DNA from: Burkholderia sp. NRF60-BP8
GTDB taxonomy: Bacteria; Pseudomonadota; Gammaproteobacteria; Burkholderiales; Burkholderiaceae
Reading direction: 5' to 3'
DNA: 64,000 bases
NCBI RefSeq assembly: GCF_001522585.2
Contig: NZ_CP013372.1
Span: 310,001 to 374,000 of the forward strand
Shown here: piece after piece, positions 1 to 9,260 of the stretch
Layout of the letters: each line of letters begins with the position of its first letter
How positions within the stretch are numbered: the stretch's first letter is position 1
Notes under the pieces: generated by a model
The model's input: only the letters and a program-made list of their open reading frames with translations
The model's database searches: none
Told to the model about the DNA's origin: nothing
Made by a program: the position numbers and the translations under genes

Positions 1-2
1 GG

Positions 3-1016
3 ACAGTTCATGGTGTGCTCGCTCACCGAGACGAGGCTGCGCGTGCGCGCCGCAGTGCGCTCCATGCGCGAGGCGCACACGAAAAGGTGTTCGACGAGGT
101 GCCGGCACTTGCCGAGCCTGCATCGGCTGCTGCTATGCCTATACCGGCGCCAGCACCGGCCGCGGTACAGCCTGCGCCGTCCAGTGATCGTGCTGCTCCG
201 TTACGCAGCTACTACGACGCGCCGTTGCTTGCCGTTGGGGCCAGCAATGGGCAAATGGCAGACGCGAGCGAGAGTGAGTCAGCTTCCCCCAGTATTTTGC
301 CCGTACATGCGGACCAGCCGCCGTCGAATGCGACTGCCGGTATGGCCGAGGAGCGGGCGAAACCCTTCTCACAGCCGCTGTCTCAGGTGCTCACGCCGAC
401 GCGCATGCCAAAGATGATGGCAGCGTTTATCGGCAACCGCAGTTTGCTACTCGCTCAGGGCACAAAGATCGATTGCGCGGGCGACACCGCGTTCGATTCC
501 ACCCAGGCAGGTATATCGACTTGCACGGTCGCACGTAACGTCTATTCCGACGACGGGCGCGTGGTGCTGATCGAGCGCGGCTCGCAAATTAATTGCGAAT
601 ATCGTGCGAATCTTGCGCCTGGGCAACGACGTGTATTTATTCTGTCAGCACGAATTGCTACGCCGCACGGGGTAGCCGTACAGATCGATTCGCCGGTAGC
701 CGATGCACTGGGCCGCATGGGTATGGATGGATCGATCGAGAATCACTGGGGCGCGCGCGTGGGCGCGGCGATGATGCTCGGACTGAGCCACGATGCGATC
801 GGTTATCTGGCCACGCGCGGCGGCAATGGCAACGGCACGATTGTCTACCAGAACACACAGGCGCAAGGCAGCGACATGGCCACACGCGTACTCGATCAGA
901 CCATCAATATTGCCCCGACGCTCAGGCAACATCAGGGTACCGAGTTTACGATTGTCCTTGCTCGCGATCTGGACTTCAGCTCGGTTTATGCACTGGAGCC
1001 GGAGGGGGGGCGATGA
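3..1016 (+). CDS. virB10: VirB10-type conjugal T4SS protein (5' partial)
   Basis: VirB10 spans the inner and outer membranes and forms part of the core channel of a type IV secretion system. The frame is open from the left edge, so the true start and probably the transmembrane segment lie outside the window; the GTG at 15 is not credible as a start. A Pro/Ala-rich periplasmic linker comes first (about residues 30-130). The conserved C-terminal beta-domain follows, with LLAQGTKIDC, GQRRVFILSARI, the GxxGxxGxxxxHW-like stretch around 715-760, and the terminal GTEFTIVLARDLDF. The stop overlaps the virB11 start (ATGA), as expected for a virB operon. Confidence 0.88.
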   Translation, partial: TVHGVLAHRDEAARARRSALHARGAHEKVFDEVPALAEPASAAAMPIPAPAPAAVQPAPSSDRAAPLRSYYDAPLLAVGASNGQMADASESESASPSILPVHADQPPSNATAGMAEERAKPFSQPLSQVLTPTRMPKMMAAFIGNRSLLLAQGTKIDCAGDTAFDSTQAGISTCTVARNVYSDDGRVVLIERGSQINCEYRANLAPGQRRVFILSARIATPHGVAVQIDSPVADALGRMGMDGSIENHWGARVGAAMMLGLSHDAIGYLATRGGNGNGTIVYQNTQAQGSDMATRVLDQTINIAPTLRQHQGTEFTIVLARDLDFSSVYALEPEGGR

Positions 1017-2164
1017 AGGCGTTCGACGCAACACGTCAGCCGCAAACCGATCGCGTAGCCGATGCGATGTCGGTATTGCCCGACGATGCATCGGTGACGG
1101 AGCTGATGCGTTCATTCGCACCGTTGCTCGACGACGAAGCCGTAACGGAGCTCGTGATCAACCGACCACGGCGTATTCTGACCGAAACCCATCGCGGGTG
1201 GCAGGCACACGATTTACCGGAACTTGATTTCGAACGACTCATGGCGTTCGCCGTGGCGATTGCCACATTGACGAATCAGGGCGTCTCGACCGAGCATCCG
1301 CTGCTTTCCGCGCTATTACCGGATAACGCGCGCCTCCAACTCGTGGTGCCGCCCGTGGTTCCGCCGCGGACGGTATCGATCACGATCAGGCGCCCGAGCG
1401 CCGATGAAAAGACGCTTGAGTGCCATCGTGCCGACGGCATGTTTGAGGACACGGTTTGGCGACACGTTGATGGTCTCGGCAAGACAGGCTTAGCGTTGCG
1501 CGGAGCCGATCGGATGCTCGTCGAGCGGCTCGAAGCGCGTGATTTTTCCGCCTTCTTTGAAAGCGCCGTGCGAGCACGCCGCAATATTGTCATTGTCGGA
1601 AGCACGGGCTCCGGCAAGACGAGCTTTATGCGCAGCTTGTGCCGATACCTGAGCGCAACCGAGCGCATCGTGACGATCGAAGACGTACGCGAGCTGTTCA
1701 TTCGGCATCTCGAAAACTGCGTCCATCTCCTCTATAGCAAAGGCGCTCAGGGGCGCGCACACATAACGCCTGCAGATTTGATTGCCTGCGCCATGCGCAT
1801 GCGTCCCGACCGGGTGTTGCTTGCCGAGCTCCGCGGGGCGGAAGCGTACGACTTCCTGAAGCTTTTGACCACCGGGCACGCCGGCTCGATGACGAGTTTT
1901 CATGCGTCCAGTGCGGGCATTGCCATCGAGCGTTTTGCGCTCATGGCGAAGGAGCATCCCGAGGCAGCCGCCTGGGACATTGCTTCGCTCAAGCGTGTGC
2001 TGCGCTTGACCATCGACGTGATCGCTCACATGGAGGCGCAGCCCGTATTGGACTCGCACGGTGTGCAAGTCGGCAAACGCTGGGCGATGACCGAAGTCTG
2101 GTTCGACCCGCGCGAGAAGGCCGCTATCGAGTTTGACCCAACCGAGAGGTACTGCGATGGATGA
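1013..2164 (+). CDS. virB11: VirB11-type T4SS traffic ATPase
   Basis: This hexameric cytoplasmic ATPase energises T4SS assembly and substrate transfer. The product is 383 aa, normal for VirB11. The Walker A motif GSTGSGKTS is present with Lys202, then IVTIEDVREL (Asp box), LLAELRGAEAYDFL (Walker B) and the His box TTGHAGSMTSFHAS. The ATG at 1013 was chosen because it overlaps the virB10 stop and gives the family N-terminus; a longer open frame begins at 593 but runs inside virB10. The 3' end overlaps the start of the next gene. Confidence 0.92.
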   Translation: MKAFDATRQPQTDRVADAMSVLPDDASVTELMRSFAPLLDDEAVTELVINRPRRILTETHRGWQAHDLPELDFERLMAFAVAIATLTNQGVSTEHPLLSALLPDNARLQLVVPPVVPPRTVSITIRRPSADEKTLECHRADGMFEDTVWRHVDGLGKTGLALRGADRMLVERLEARDFSAFFESAVRARRNIVIVGSTGSGKTSFMRSLCRYLSATERIVTIEDVRELFIRHLENCVHLLYSKGAQGRAHITPADLIACAMRMRPDRVLLAELRGAEAYDFLKLLTTGHAGSMTSFHASSAGIAIERFALMAKEHPEAAAWDIASLKRVLRLTIDVIAHMEAQPVLDSHGVQVGKRWAMTEVWFDPREKAAIEFDPTERYCDG

Positions 2165-2531
2165 CATGTCCGGGACGCTTGCTCCAGTGTGGCGTGTGAC
2201 GATTCTCACGCTTGCCATCACGATCGGGATATACGCCGAATTGGCTGCTGCCGAATGGTTGGCTTCATGTTTGTTATATGCAAGCGTGCATCTCAACCCA
2301 CTTCGGGCAGGGTGGTCAACCTGGCTTGATGCGCTAGGGGCATGGCACGACGGCCGTCTTCCGAATATGGGGCGACGTGTGGCCGGTGCGGGCCTCATAG
2401 GGATGCTCGTCGCCTTCGGCGGCCCTGCGCTTGCCGTGTATACGTGGCTGGAACAAGCAGGCCGCAGGCCCTTGTATGGCGACGCGCGCTTCGCGAACGA
2501 TGCGGAGATTCGTCGGGCGGGGCTGTTATGA
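2157..2531 (+). CDS. N-terminal membrane part of a split VirD4 coupling protein
   Basis: The product is 124 aa with two hydrophobic segments (about residues 12-45 and 74-98). It ends in PLYGDARFANDAEIRRAGLL, which matches the short cytosolic stretch that follows the transmembrane helices in VirD4/TraG proteins and normally runs straight into the ATPase. Here the frame stops at TGA 2529-2531, and the next gene begins in the -1 frame at 2528 and continues the family sequence. The GAGAGG at 2144-2149 is a good ribosome site for the ATG at 2157. I infer that this gene and the next together make one coupling protein, either as two subunits or by -1 frameshifting. Confidence 0.75.
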   Translation: MDDMSGTLAPVWRVTILTLAITIGIYAELAAAEWLASCLLYASVHLNPLRAGWSTWLDALGAWHDGRLPNMGRRVAGAGLIGMLVAFGGPALAVYTWLEQAGRRPLYGDARFANDAEIRRAGLL

Positions 2532-4234
2532 GACAGATTGCACCCGCGAAGCCTCAACCGACGCTTGTGGTGGGCCGTTGGCGTGGCCGCTACCTGCGCT
2601 TTGCCGGTCAGCAATTCGTGCTACTTGCCGCGCCTGCTCGTTCAGGAAAAGGCGTGGGGATTGTGATCCCGAATCTGCTGAGCTATTCCGACTCCGTGGT
2701 CGTGCTCGATATCAAACAGGAAAATTTTCGCCTCACGGCGGGCTTCCGGCGCGCGCACGGACAAGCTGTGTACCTGTTCAATCCGTTCGCAGAGGATGGC
2801 CGCACGCATCGCTACAACCCGTTGTCGGTCATCGCAGACGGCATGTTTCGCGTCGGCGATATTCTGGCGATCGGTTACGTGTTGTATCCGGCCGGCGGGC
2901 ATGACGAATTCTGGAAAGACCAGGCACGCAACCTTTTGTTGGGACTGGTCCTGCTGCTGTGGGATTTGCGCGAGGCCCGTCGTGCTGGCGCGAGCGGAGT
3001 GCCCGACTATCCGATCACAATAGGCGAGGTACTGCGGCAATCATCGGGAAATGGTCTGCCCGTCAAAACCTACTTAAACCGGATGCTTATACAGCATCGA
3101 CAGTACTTGAGCCGCGCCTGTATTGATGCACTGAATCGATTCCTTACGAATGACGACAAGGTTCTGGCGAGCATTCTGGCCACTTTTAATGCGCCACTGA
3201 CGATCTGGGCCAACCCGATTGTTGACGCGGCGACGAGCGCAAACGACTTTGATCTGCGAGACGTCAGACGCCGCAAGATGTCCGTATATCTTGGCGTGAC
3301 GCCCGATCACTTAAGTGAAGCGGCGATACTGATGAATCTGATGTTCTCGCAGCTCGTGAATCTGAACACGAAGGAGTTGGCAGAGGACAATCCGGCACTG
3401 AAATATCAATGCCTGCTGCTGCTCGACGAGATGACGGCGATTGGAAAAATCCAGATTATCGCGCGTGCGGTGGCTTATATGGCGGGCTACAACTTGCGCC
3501 TGCTCTCGATCGTGCAGTCCGACTCGCAGCTCGAGTCTGTTTATGGCAGAGCTGACGCGAGGACCATTGTCACGAATCATGCGATGCAGATTCTCTTCGC
3601 CCCGCGCGAACAGAAGGACGCCAATGCCTACTCCGAGATGCTCGGCACGCGCACGGAGCGATCGCGCAGCACCAGCCGATCGAATGGCATGTTCGGTGCG
3701 CGCGGCGGTGCGAGCGAGAGCTTTTCCGATCAACGTCGTGCGCTGATGTTGCCGCAGGAGATCAAGGAGCTCGCTCGCGACAAGGAAATCATTCTTCTCG
3801 AAAATACCAAGCCGATTTTGGCGGACCGGATCTGCTACTGGCGCGATCGTGCATTTACTTCACGGGTAATGGACGCGCCGACTGTGCCTGCGCTCGATCT
3901 CATGCGATTTGGTGCACAAATCGAGCAGCGGCTGCGCGAACTGAGCGATGACGACGTCGATGATCAGACGGGCGAGTTGGCGCATGTGCGAGCGGACTAT
4001 CTGGAACTTGTACACGCCTGGGATCCGCGCGAGCTGCCGCAGGCGCTGGACAATGTCAGTTGCGAGGAGGCAGCCGCATATGTGGATCGGCACTTCACGC
4101 TGCTGGGGGTGCCGGCTGACGACGTAGCGCGCGCCGCACGTCGTTTGGCGAGAGACGAAGATGGCATGACTGAGACGGGCGCGCGCAAGCGCGACCCGAG
4201 CCCCGTCGCGCGGGCAAGTGGTGGTGTTCAATGA
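2528..4234 (+). CDS. virD4: VirD4 coupling protein, ATPase part
   Basis: The coupling protein is an inner-membrane ATPase that docks the relaxosome to the T4SS channel. The product is 568 aa. Walker A (APARSGKG, Lys41) lies unusually close to the N-terminus because the membrane segment is encoded separately upstream. Walker B is LLLLDEMTAIG (Asp300), and the conserved LLSIVQSDSQLESVYG follows. The ATG at 2528 overlaps the previous stop as ATGA, suggesting translational coupling. The C-terminus, about 130 residues after the ATPase core, is acidic and of no recognised domain. Confidence 0.9.
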   Translation: MRQIAPAKPQPTLVVGRWRGRYLRFAGQQFVLLAAPARSGKGVGIVIPNLLSYSDSVVVLDIKQENFRLTAGFRRAHGQAVYLFNPFAEDGRTHRYNPLSVIADGMFRVGDILAIGYVLYPAGGHDEFWKDQARNLLLGLVLLLWDLREARRAGASGVPDYPITIGEVLRQSSGNGLPVKTYLNRMLIQHRQYLSRACIDALNRFLTNDDKVLASILATFNAPLTIWANPIVDAATSANDFDLRDVRRRKMSVYLGVTPDHLSEAAILMNLMFSQLVNLNTKELAEDNPALKYQCLLLLDEMTAIGKIQIIARAVAYMAGYNLRLLSIVQSDSQLESVYGRADARTIVTNHAMQILFAPREQKDANAYSEMLGTRTERSRSTSRSNGMFGARGGASESFSDQRRALMLPQEIKELARDKEIILLENTKPILADRICYWRDRAFTSRVMDAPTVPALDLMRFGAQIEQRLRELSDDDVDDQTGELAHVRADYLELVHAWDPRELPQALDNVSCEEAAAYVDRHFTLLGVPADDVARAARRLARDEDGMTETGARKRDPSPVARASGGVQ

Positions 4235-6078
4235 GCGTTGCATATATCAGTGAGGCCGATCGCGTGCGCGCTGCTTTGGCGGCGATTCCGGCCGGCGACT
4301 ATACGACATGGGTCGACATGGCGTTCGCCGTGAAGCATGGGCTTGGCGAGGCAGGTTTTGATCTGTGGGATGCATGGAGCCAGACGGCGCCGAATTACGA
4401 TGCACGATCGGCGCGTGCGACATGGCGCTCGGCGAGCGAAAGTGGGGCGATCACGCTTGCGTCGTTGTTTTGGCTTGCCCGCGAGCATGGGTTCGATCTG
4501 GCCGGCTCGCGCGCGTTTGGCGATCGCGCGGCGCGGTCCGCGTCGGCGCATGCCCCCATTGTGGGCGCCGACGCCTCACTCGAGCGCAAGCGCCGGGCGC
4601 GCCGCGCCGCCGTCGCTCGACAGGCGCTAAGTATCTGGAATTGGGCACGACCGGTGGCACCTGACCATCCTTATCTGGCGCGCAAGCAGATTGCGCCGTT
4701 GCCTACCTTGCGCGAGCTGGAAGCAGAAGAGTTGCATGTGCTGCTCGGCTACGTCCCGAAATCCAATGACACTGCTCTATTGGGACGTGTGTTGATCGTG
4801 CCTGTTCGTATCGGCCACCAGATTTCGACACTCGAGCTGATCGATTGCGAAGGGCGTAAATCATCGCTGGCAGGCGGTGCGAAGGCGGGAGGCTGGTGGT
4901 TTGTTACGCCCGAACAGCATCGACGCGACGCGTGCTTGCCGGTGCTGATTGCCGAGGGTGTGGCCACTGCCGTATCCGCATGGCAGGCGACAGGGTGGTA
5001 CACGCTTGCGGCTTTGTCGAGCGGAAATTTATCCAAAGTGGCTACGGTATGGCGCGCGCAGCACCCAAAGGATGCGCTTGTGATTCTGGCCGATCTCGGT
5101 GCTGGATTTACGCATGCGGAGCATGCGGCGCGCAATGCCCATGCACGACTGGTCGTTCCTCGGTTCGCATCGGGGGCGCATATTGCGAATCAGTTGCCGA
5201 CCGACTTTAACGATATGGCGGTGCTCGACGGAAAGGAGGCGGTCGGCGAGCTGTTGCGGCGTGCGGTACTGGAGACACCGGCGCCTACATCGACTGACGC
5301 CAAGGCGAGCCGGACGCAAACCGAGGGTATGTCGTTTTACTTGACGGGAGACGCAGACATGGGATCGAGGAAGACGGACAAGGGCACGGCGGCGGACGAC
5401 GTGCGCCGGCACGCCGAGGCCGACCGCTCGGACGGTGATTGCGCGTCGACGCAGCCATCTGGTACTCCGGAGGAAGGGAAACAGGCTTTCACCCACGAAC
5501 CGGCGGCGAGCTCGGTCACCGAAACCACGGACGACGGGCAGCATTCGAGCCGGGGGCCACGTCATGCGGCGGGAGAATTCATATACGGGCTCGACGCCGT
5601 GCCCACGGAGGTCAAGGTGGCGGCCGAGCGGCGGTTTGGGGCTGCACTGAGGATGTCCACGCCACGAGAGAACGGAGGTCCCTATCGCGGGGAGGTGCTC
5701 AATACCGAGCATTTCCTTGTTCAAGAGGTGGCACCACGCAGCGTGGTGTTCCATGCGAAGGGAAGGATGACATTCGTGTCGGACCGGTTACGGTGGATGG
5801 ACGAGCACCATCGCCTAAACGGCGCGGACGTACAGATTGTCTACGAAGGTGAGCGCGCGAAGCTGTACCCGTGGGACCGGGCTCGCGATCAGCTTGAGCG
5901 GGCGGTTGCATCACTGAAAAAATCTGCGCGGGAAATGGGGCTCGACGACATGGACGTGAAGCTCGCTGCGCTGCATGCAGCGTCATGGGCGCGCGTGAAA
6001 GCTGCACGTGCGGCCGCGCTCGCGCAAGCCAGGTCGCGCGTGGACGGGCGTGGCGATATCGACGACCCGCAGCGGTAG
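4231..6078 (+). CDS. Plasmid-type DNA primase (PriCT-2, Toprim) with KfrB-like C-terminal domain
   Basis: The product is 615 aa and the start overlaps the virD4 stop. Residues about 8-90 resemble a PriCT_2 segment (GDYTTWVDMAFAVKHGLGE, then RATWRSA). The middle has a TraC-like primase core: LLGRVLIVPVRIG, the Toprim glutamate in VLIAEGVATAVSAW (about residue 241) and the TDFND acidic motif (about 324). A polar linker follows. The C-terminal 150 residues carry PYRGEVLNTEHFLVQ and LRWMDEHHRLNGADVQIVYE, which resemble the KfrB domain of IncP plasmids. A role in primer synthesis on the transferred strand is inferred from the family and the position between virD4 and the relaxase. Confidence 0.78.
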   Translation: MSVAYISEADRVRAALAAIPAGDYTTWVDMAFAVKHGLGEAGFDLWDAWSQTAPNYDARSARATWRSASESGAITLASLFWLAREHGFDLAGSRAFGDRAARSASAHAPIVGADASLERKRRARRAAVARQALSIWNWARPVAPDHPYLARKQIAPLPTLRELEAEELHVLLGYVPKSNDTALLGRVLIVPVRIGHQISTLELIDCEGRKSSLAGGAKAGGWWFVTPEQHRRDACLPVLIAEGVATAVSAWQATGWYTLAALSSGNLSKVATVWRAQHPKDALVILADLGAGFTHAEHAARNAHARLVVPRFASGAHIANQLPTDFNDMAVLDGKEAVGELLRRAVLETPAPTSTDAKASRTQTEGMSFYLTGDADMGSRKTDKGTAADDVRRHAEADRSDGDCASTQPSGTPEEGKQAFTHEPAASSVTETTDDGQHSSRGPRHAAGEFIYGLDAVPTEVKVAAERRFGAALRMSTPRENGGPYRGEVLNTEHFLVQEVAPRSVVFHAKGRMTFVSDRLRWMDEHHRLNGADVQIVYEGERAKLYPWDRARDQLERAVASLKKSAREMGLDDMDVKLAALHAASWARVKAARAAALAQARSRVDGRGDIDDPQR

Positions 6079-6155
6079 CGATTCGGTCACGCGCAATATG
6101 GATGGTGACGCCGCGCAGCTGAGCATTGCGCGACGCATAACCGGTGAGGTACATG

Positions 6156-7166
6156 ATGGATGATACCCAGTCGCCGGCGCTTTTCGCACCTAGTGCGGAC
6201 TTCGCCGTGAACGCCATCGAGCCTGAATGGACTGCGGACGTCGACATAGCGCGACGTCGTCCGTCGGACCGCTTTCCGGCACAACAATTCGGCTACCTCG
6301 CAATGCTTGCGCGTCGGCGCAGCGAGTCTGATGCGGCGCGCGCCCTGCTACGAGAGCAGGCTGGTGGCAGCCGCTTCGAGGCGGGGCGTGACGATGCAGG
6401 CACGGATGGTGTGTCCGATACCGGCGCGATAAATTCGGTGCCGAAGTTCACGGAAATCGCAGACGCGCCAGAGCGAGTTAGGCGAGGCTACCTGCGCGCC
6501 GGCGGTCAATATTTCCTGAAGGAGGCCCCGTACCCTCTGGCATTCGAGGATCGGGGGCGATATCTCGTCACGATGCAAACTCGTACAGACATTGTTGCTT
6601 CCATGATGGATATGGTGCAGGCGAAGGCGTGGACGCGCATTCGCGTGTCGGGGCACGACGCCTTTTGCCGCGAAGTATGGCTGCAGGCCGTTTCGATCGG
6701 TATTGAGGTAAGCGGGTACACACCGAAGCCCGCCGACCTAGCGCGCCTTTCTGAGTTGAACGCGCCCACGGAACACACACGCGATCGCGACTCCGAGCGT
6801 CCTGTGTTGCAGCCGCAAGTAGGGACGACTGCAACGCCTGCGGGTGCCCGCGACGAAAGTCCAGACCGTCGCATGGGCGCACCGATGCGCCACTCGAGAT
6901 CGCTGGACGATGAGATTCAGCTCGCCGTGATTGTGGCGGCTATGCGCGAGCAGGGTTTCAGTGATCGTTCGGTCGATCGTGTTAAGCGTCGCGCTGTGCG
7001 CATGCTCGACGCGCTTCACGCTGAGGGCGTCGAGCTTCCCCGACCTCGCGTGTTCGATCCGACGGCTCCTTCCGCGCGAGCGGAAAAGGACGAAACCCAG
7101 CAATCGTCTGCCCCGTCGCGAGAAATCAATCACGCACCCGCCATGCAGTTGCCTGGCCAACGGTAG
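6156..7166 (+). CDS. LPD7-domain protein of the conjugative module
   Basis: The product is about 336 aa. Residues about 110-195 match the LPD7 (large polyvalent protein-associated) domain: PLAFEDRGRYLVTM, then WTRIRVSGHDAFCREVWLQA and IEVSGYTP. LPD7 is usually found as a C-terminal part of relaxases or primases; here it stands alone. The rest is low-complexity and unassigned. The tandem ATGs at 6153 and 6156 follow GTGAGG (6144-6149); 6156 has the better spacing. The domain's role in conjugation is not established. Confidence 0.7.
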   Translation: MDDTQSPALFAPSADFAVNAIEPEWTADVDIARRRPSDRFPAQQFGYLAMLARRRSESDAARALLREQAGGSRFEAGRDDAGTDGVSDTGAINSVPKFTEIADAPERVRRGYLRAGGQYFLKEAPYPLAFEDRGRYLVTMQTRTDIVASMMDMVQAKAWTRIRVSGHDAFCREVWLQAVSIGIEVSGYTPKPADLARLSELNAPTEHTRDRDSERPVLQPQVGTTATPAGARDESPDRRMGAPMRHSRSLDDEIQLAVIVAAMREQGFSDRSVDRVKRRAVRMLDALHAEGVELPRPRVFDPTAPSARAEKDETQQSSAPSREINHAPAMQLPGQR

Positions 7167-7172
7167 ACGAAC

Positions 7173-7691
7173 ATGGGATCGCGAAACCGAGCGCGCATTG
7201 CGGTCGAACTGGGTGCGCTAAAGCCTTTGTGGCAGGCACGATGTGCGCAGAACGGGGTGAGCGCCGGTGAGGGCATCAGGCGGCTCGTGGCCGAAGCACT
7301 GGACATTGCCCATGACCCGCCGGACACGGCCGCAATACTTTCGGCGCCGAGCGAGCCGTTTGTACGGATCGGTGTGGGTCTGATGCCGGCCGAGTTGCAA
7401 TGTATCAAAGGGCTGGCCCATGTCCAGGGGGTCACCGCCAATCGATGGATTGCTGCGTTAATTCGCGCCCATCTGACCGGAGAGCCGCAACTGGGAAACC
7501 GGGAGATGATGCTGCTTGCGGAATCGAATCGGCAGCTCGCCGCGATTCGTACGCGACTGGGTGAGCTCGCGCGCGACACGGGCGAGGGCCACCACGTACC
7601 TGATTGGGAGCACGCGCGCGCCATGATCCTTACACATCTGCGTTTTGTCGCACAGTTGCTGCAAACCAACCTGGACCGATGGAGCCGTTGA
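7173..7691 (+). CDS. MobC-like relaxosome accessory protein
   Basis: The product is 172 aa and ends one base before the relaxase start. The N-terminal half reads like a small DNA-binding accessory protein (LKPLWQARCAQNGVSAGEGIRRLVAEAL). A second similar segment (LQCIKGLAHVQGVTANRWIAALIRAHL, about residues 70-100) suggests two ribbon-helix-helix-like units. Such proteins help relaxases open oriT. The assignment rests mainly on size, motif style and tight linkage to the relaxase; the exact family is uncertain. Confidence 0.6.
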   Translation: MGSRNRARIAVELGALKPLWQARCAQNGVSAGEGIRRLVAEALDIAHDPPDTAAILSAPSEPFVRIGVGLMPAELQCIKGLAHVQGVTANRWIAALIRAHLTGEPQLGNREMMLLAESNRQLAAIRTRLGELARDTGEGHHVPDWEHARAMILTHLRFVAQLLQTNLDRWSR

Positions 7692-7692
7692 T

Positions 7693-8748
7693 ATGCCGTT
7701 TCCCAGACAGTACGTCGATGCGCTGCTCGTCAACTGGGGCGATCGACTGTTTCACGATCCGCTACGGCATGTGCGCGCCCCGCATCTGCCCGGCGTGGCA
7801 TTGCCGCGCGATGCGCGGCGTCTGCGCGAACGGCTGGCTTTGACGCTTCGGCGCGCGCCCGAGGTCATGGTCAAGATTACCAACAAAGCATCAGGCGCAC
7901 AGGGCATGGGTGCGGTGCGTCGACACCTGCAATATATTTCACGCGATGGCCATGTCGAGTTGGAAGACCAGGACGCGCGCGTGTTAATCGGAGACGCTGC
8001 CCTGCAGGACCTCTTTGACGAATGGCGATGGGGTGGTTGGGGGATGCCGGAGGAGAGCCGGCGTCGGGAAACCTTTAATTTGATGCTGTCAATGCCGGCG
8101 GGCACGGACCGCGCGGCCGTCCGAGAGGCGTCAAGGGCGTTCGCGCGCGAGATATTCGGCGACGGACGATTGTACGTGTTCGCACAGCACGATGACCAGC
8201 CGCATCCGCACGTACATCTGTGTGTTCGGGTGCGTGGTCCTGACGGGCGGTGTCTGAATCCGCGCAAGCGGGATCTGCGCACATGGCGCGAGGTATTTGC
8301 GCGACAGTTGCGCGAACACGGGGTCGATGCGAACGCAACGCCGAGGCTGGCTCGCGGTGAGACACAACGCTTTCCGACGCAGGCGGTGGTACGAATGCAG
8401 TCTCGTGGAGTTGCCCCGCGTTTTTACCGATCGGTGCTCGATGAGCGGGCGCAAATGGCGTTATGGGATGCGCATATCGAAACATTGGCAGTCTGGCGTG
8501 GGGTCGCGCAAGCATTGGCCCATTCCGGTGTCCCTGAAGACCGAACCATGGCAATGGCTATTGTGGATTTTGTGCAGCACATGCCGGCGAGGCAATTGCA
8601 GCCCGGCGCTACCCGACTCGACTCGGCCACCACGTGCTCACATCGTGCCCCCCCTCATGAGCACAGGTATATCGCTCGCTTCAAGGGTAAGCAGCGCAGT
8701 GTTGATGACAGGCCACCCGAACCGGATCCGCTATTTGACCGAGACTGA
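7693..8748 (+). CDS. MOBP/VirD2-type conjugative relaxase
   Basis: The relaxase nicks oriT and stays bound to the transferred strand. The product is 351 aa. Motif I-like sequence MVKITNKASGAQGMGAVRRH leads into LQYISRDG, with Tyr81 a candidate nucleophile. The metal-binding HUH motif is clear in HPHVHL (His171, His173, His175) after LYVFAQHDD. The ATG at 7693 was chosen because it directly follows the accessory gene; the frame is open further upstream but overlaps that gene. This is the last gene of the transfer module, and nothing plasmid-like follows. Confidence 0.85.
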   Translation: MPFPRQYVDALLVNWGDRLFHDPLRHVRAPHLPGVALPRDARRLRERLALTLRRAPEVMVKITNKASGAQGMGAVRRHLQYISRDGHVELEDQDARVLIGDAALQDLFDEWRWGGWGMPEESRRRETFNLMLSMPAGTDRAAVREASRAFAREIFGDGRLYVFAQHDDQPHPHVHLCVRVRGPDGRCLNPRKRDLRTWREVFARQLREHGVDANATPRLARGETQRFPTQAVVRMQSRGVAPRFYRSVLDERAQMALWDAHIETLAVWRGVAQALAHSGVPEDRTMAMAIVDFVQHMPARQLQPGATRLDSATTCSHRAPPHEHRYIARFKGKQRSVDDRPPEPDPLFDRD

Positions 8749-8951
8749 TCGCCTTTCCGTCGGCCGTGTTTGGGTGTCGGGTGCGCGATTCTGCACGCAT
8801 GACGTATGCTGCCGCGAACGGCGATTCGTGTGCACACACTGTTGGTTCACGGGCGTCGTGCGATTGTGGTACCGCGGCTGATGGGCACTGGGTAACGTGA
8901 TGGCGTCCGTCGGCCTGACCGGTTCGCGACGTATACCGGCGCCGTCAGTGT

Positions 8952-9206
8952 TCACGTATGCAGAGCTTGCATCTGCTTTCGCGCATGCTCTGGCCTGGCG
9001 TCGAAGTCACGCGGCTTCATGTCGAGCCCTTAGGCGTAGGCAGATTCCATATCGGCAATGCCCATCAGGCGGAGCGCGGCATACAGATACGGAGTGAAGG
9101 CATCCGTCTCCTGGCCGATGTGCAGGCCGTCGCGCGAGTTGGCCACGATCGCGCTGACACCTTCGACGAGGCTTATCGGATAGGTCTTCGTGTACCGATT
9201 TGTCGC
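8952..9206 (-). pseudogene. 3' remnant of an FMN-dependent azoreductase gene
   Basis: Reading minus from 9206, the translation ANSRDGLHIGQETDAFTPYL, then LRLMGIADMESAYA, aligns with the end of AzoR (TSRGGIHKDGPTDLVTPYL, then FIGITDVKFVFAEG in the E. coli protein as I recall it). At 9030-9032 a TAA stands where the family has Glu in AEG, and the same frame continues with GLDMKPRDFDARPEH to a stop at 8952-8954. The N-terminal two thirds, including the FMN site, is absent. This is a dead fragment at the outer edge of the conjugative module. From 8749 to 8951 I see nothing recognisable. Confidence 0.65.
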
Positions 9207-9260
9207 GCTCGAAGCTCGGAAGTGATGAAGCGGCGTCGCTTCCCGATCCGCCGCCGGGCA

